Part shown: piece after piece, positions 61,118 to 64,000 of the stretch
Layout: each line of letters opens with the position of its first letter
Position numbering within the stretch: position 1 is the first letter of the stretch
Assembly (NCBI GenBank): GCA_013398175.1
Contig: VZRZ01000394.1
Span: 721,999 to 785,998, forward strand
Origin: Climacteris rufus
Lineage: Eukaryota > Chordata > Aves > Passeriformes > Climacteridae
Direction: 5' to 3'
DNA: 64,000 nucleotides
Position numbers and translations under genes: made by a program
Notes under the pieces: model-generated
What the model saw: the letters and a program-made list of their open reading frames with translations, nothing else
The model's database searches: none
Told to the model about the DNA's origin: nothing

Positions 61118-64000
61118 GTAAGTCAGTCTGTTCCTTTGGCTTTGTCCTCTCACTCAGGCAAGGGCGTTGTCCCATCAGCTGATGAAAACTTCTGGTGAAA
61201 GCCAGATCAATCTGTAAGAGAACAAGAGCTGGGCCAGGCTCCAGCACGTTTACAGAAGGAGGTTAGTGCTTAACAAGTAAGAGCATATCACTGAGACTTG
61301 GGAAAAATAAAACAAATAATATATCCCTGAACCAAAGTCTCATTTTCATCCCATGAACCACTAAACTGTTTCATAAGACTCTCTAGGATTATACAAGAAT
61401 GATTCAGAATACATCCCAGGGACTCTTCCTTGCAAATAAATAAGCCAGATGAACATACTGTGCCATACTCCAATTCATAAAGAGAACCAGAGGGCAGACT
61501 GTAAACAGAAGGAAATTGCAAGAAGGACAATAAAATCCAATTGTGATCTCATGCCATCAGCTGGACTAGGCAAGAGGGATAAATAAAGTCACAGACTTTT
61601 CCCATATTTATGGTTCCTTATTGTTGTGGAGCTCTCCTCAGAACAAAAATGAGTCTGGAAGGGCGGCGGTCATGCTCCTTTCGAATGGCAGTGTTTAAGA
61701 AAGGAGAACCATATGGTTTTGAGTTGGCTCAGTTGTGGCAGCCAGGAAACTAATCCACAGATTTATTGGAGCTGGCATACGTAACAGAGTGGCAATGTTC
61801 CTTTCATTTGCTGCCAAGAATCCCTCTGTGGTGCAGAGCTTTACCTTGAGCAGCAATTGCTTACTGGGCATATGGGCCTTATTTCTGCAAATGGGAGTGG
61901 AAGAGAGTCAATTTGCAAATCAAATTGGAATTCTCTTCCTCCTGCTGCTCCAATTTACTATGCAGACTTTATTCATAGTTAAAGGAGCCTGGATTTCTGC
62001 CTCTTTTTTTGTTTTTTTTTTTTTCTCTTGAACTTGTTCTCTTGTTTCAGGACATCCAAATGGGATGAATATGATGAGGAGAGATCAGTTAAACCACTGT
62101 CACTGACCAGATAGAAGTTATTGCACTGAGTACTTTACCTAATAACCTACTTGCTGGAAGACCCCTAGCTATTATCATTAGAATTTCTGACATCCTGATT
62201 TTTCTTGAAAAGGTCATATGGAAATGGAGAATTTCAGAGGTCAGAGTCAGTAATCTGTCTGAAGTATATATAATCATCTGTTAGATATGTTTTTTATTTT
62301 GGCTGTGAAGCACAATAAAAAATCCCAAGTATCTTCTAGGCATATTCATAGAAGGGTTTTTAGAGTTCCCATGGGCTTACTTGGAAAAAGGTATCAAAAG
62401 CTTGACTTCTGAAGAGAGACAAGGTGGCAGGGGGTGATTGATAGATGAACTGCCAGCCCTTACAAGTGCAAATGGAAATATGATCAGGGTTTGGAATCAG
62501 CCCCATTCACCTGGGGAACAGGCAGTGCTGCATCTGAGGTCTGCAGCAAGGCACGGAGAATTTCAGGGGGAGACAGATGCTCTAGCAATGTTAAATGTTT
62601 CAAAGATTTCCTATAAGCAAGAGCTACAGACATAAAGAAATTTACATAATTCCTGTGGGAGGCTATATGTGAAAACCATGTTATCTCTTTTTCAGTAGAT
62701 AGTGTGCTGTTTACTTCAGCAAAAGTGGAGAAAAACAAAGGAAACTGGAAACTGTTAAGTTCAACCAGCAATCACACCACAAACCCATTGTGTTCAGTGT
62801 GCTGCGTACCAGACACATCAGAGAAAGGCAGGAATGCCATTCATGCCCAATACACCTCTGCCAACCTTATCTTTGTGCCCAGTTTCCAAGGAAATGTGTT
62901 TAGAAACACGTGTATCCAGTAACAGCAATGACCTGTGAATATAAGAGCTCCATCAGTCCCTGATGATAAGCAGTGGAAGTCTGCAACAAATCAGTGGAAT
63001 AAATCATTATGCTTTTAAAGGTTAACATTTGCCATCTTTCTCTTCAAAATGATTCCTCTGTGAAATTAAACATTGCTCTCAACACAAAAATATTATTGAA
63101 GAAGTTAAATGGTCCTCTGAAGATTATGTTAAATCTGAAGATGGCATTCAAATCAATAAAGTATGAGTTCAAAGCAGTCAGCAAAGCCAGTCCAAACTAC
63201 AGGGACTCCCATAGGTCACGCAAGCCTGCTGTGACCTTATTTCAATACATCTCTTATAAAATGGGTCAACAGCACTCCTCTTCAGCAAGTGACTCAGATA
63301 CTCACAGTTCCCTCCTTTCATTTCTTGCTACAGGTAAAAACCCATAAATATATGATCTGATCTGAACTCAGAGGAATAAAAATCAGATCATTTCTATATA
63401 TCATCATATAGGTATAGCATATATATCAACAAATATAGAGGGTCTTGAGTGTAGAGGAGCTCAGTGTTCAAGCAGGTATAAAAGGGGTGCTTTGATTTTT
63501 GTCTGCCAAAGCTATATCATTCAACATATGGAATAATGCAGAACTAATTGCAGACAAATACCCTGAGTTCTATTCTCTTCTTGTGGAGAACCAACTTTGG
63601 GCCAACAGCTCAGCAGATGTCAGTTCCCATTTTTGTGGCAGGGAACGAGAAAGAAGAGAGATGAATTTTCATACCTGAAGAGTCTCATTACTGTGTTGAA
63701 TTGCCCATAGGTAAAACTGTGTGTATTTTTCGTTCTGCCTACTGAAGAGGCAATAAAGCACATATATGCATGTACAGCAATGAAAAATTAATTACATGCG
63801 AAGAATTCCCTATTTTACAGCCTTAACATATTGCTTTGGTACAGCTGGCAGTAAAAATTCCTCACTTTGAAATAAGCATCTACACATACACAAATATATT
63901 AGTCTATATATTTGCACTATTGAACTAAAGTGCCATAAAGGAAGAATTCCATCATCCACCTCATGAAATTAATATTTCTTTGATCACACAACTGATTTTA
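61118..64000. other. non-coding stretch, possible conserved element
   Basis: No gene is supported. 61640-61980 is repeat-free and contains a palindromic ATTTGCAAAT (61911-61920) and a small CpG cluster GGGCGGCGGTC near 61661. It looks like a conserved non-coding element, though I cannot test that. T7-G-T13 is at 62004-62024. A 112-codon plus frame (63009-63347) runs into a donor-like ACAG/GTAAAA at 63334 without a clear acceptor. Confidence 0.45.

Noticed and set aside
1..64000. tRNA, rRNA, known microRNA, CRISPR array, bacterial operon or viral coding genes
   Set aside because: I scanned by eye for these and found no convincing example. Small RNAs that need structure prediction could have been missed.

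Overview
This is vertebrate nuclear DNA, almost certainly from a bird. The strongest evidence is two truncated CR1 LINE 3' ends (27289-27731 on plus, 39341-39740 on minus) with the classic avian form, plus a third segment (50590-51050) that I recognise from memory as an avian interspersed repeat. Prokaryotic features such as operons, ribosome binding sites or CRISPR are absent. One ambiguous base (N, 38012) shows that this is an assembled draft sequence.

I find no protein-coding gene that I can name. The window reads as intergenic or deep intronic sequence. Almost all open frames are short, begin at non-ATG codons, match no family I know, and are what chance gives in 64 kb. None is listed as a firm CDS.

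Layout: 1-10900 is moderately AT-rich non-coding DNA with old repeats around 8.6-9.1 kb. At 10925-11700 a polypurine tract leads into an isolated CpG island, the best promoter candidate here. At 15.0-15.3 kb a smaller CpG-rich patch carries a full-consensus RFX X-box just upstream of a 99-codon minus-strand ORF. 16400-16444 is a 45-base T tract and 18332-18367 is an (AAT)12 microsatellite. 18-25 kb is plain. Two splice-bounded, phase-compatible open segments followed by a polyadenylation signal (25791-28291) flank the first CR1. 28-39 kb holds simple repeats and a recurring short motif. 39-43 kb holds the second CR1, a hairpin and a possible CTCF site. 43.7-48.4 kb has several GC-rich and regulatory-looking stretches: a GC-rich ORF, two adjacent X-box-like sites, and a CpG-rich patch with a minus-strand ORF in a strong Kozak context. 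50.6-51.05 kb is the LTR-like repeat. The remainder is unremarkable apart from a few candidate exons and a stretch at 61.6-62.0 kb that looks like a conserved non-coding element.

I found no convincing undescribed system. The items most worth checking are the X-boxes, the orphan CpG island, and the possible spliced transcripts. All need RNA-seq, repeat masking and cross-species alignment, none of which I could run.
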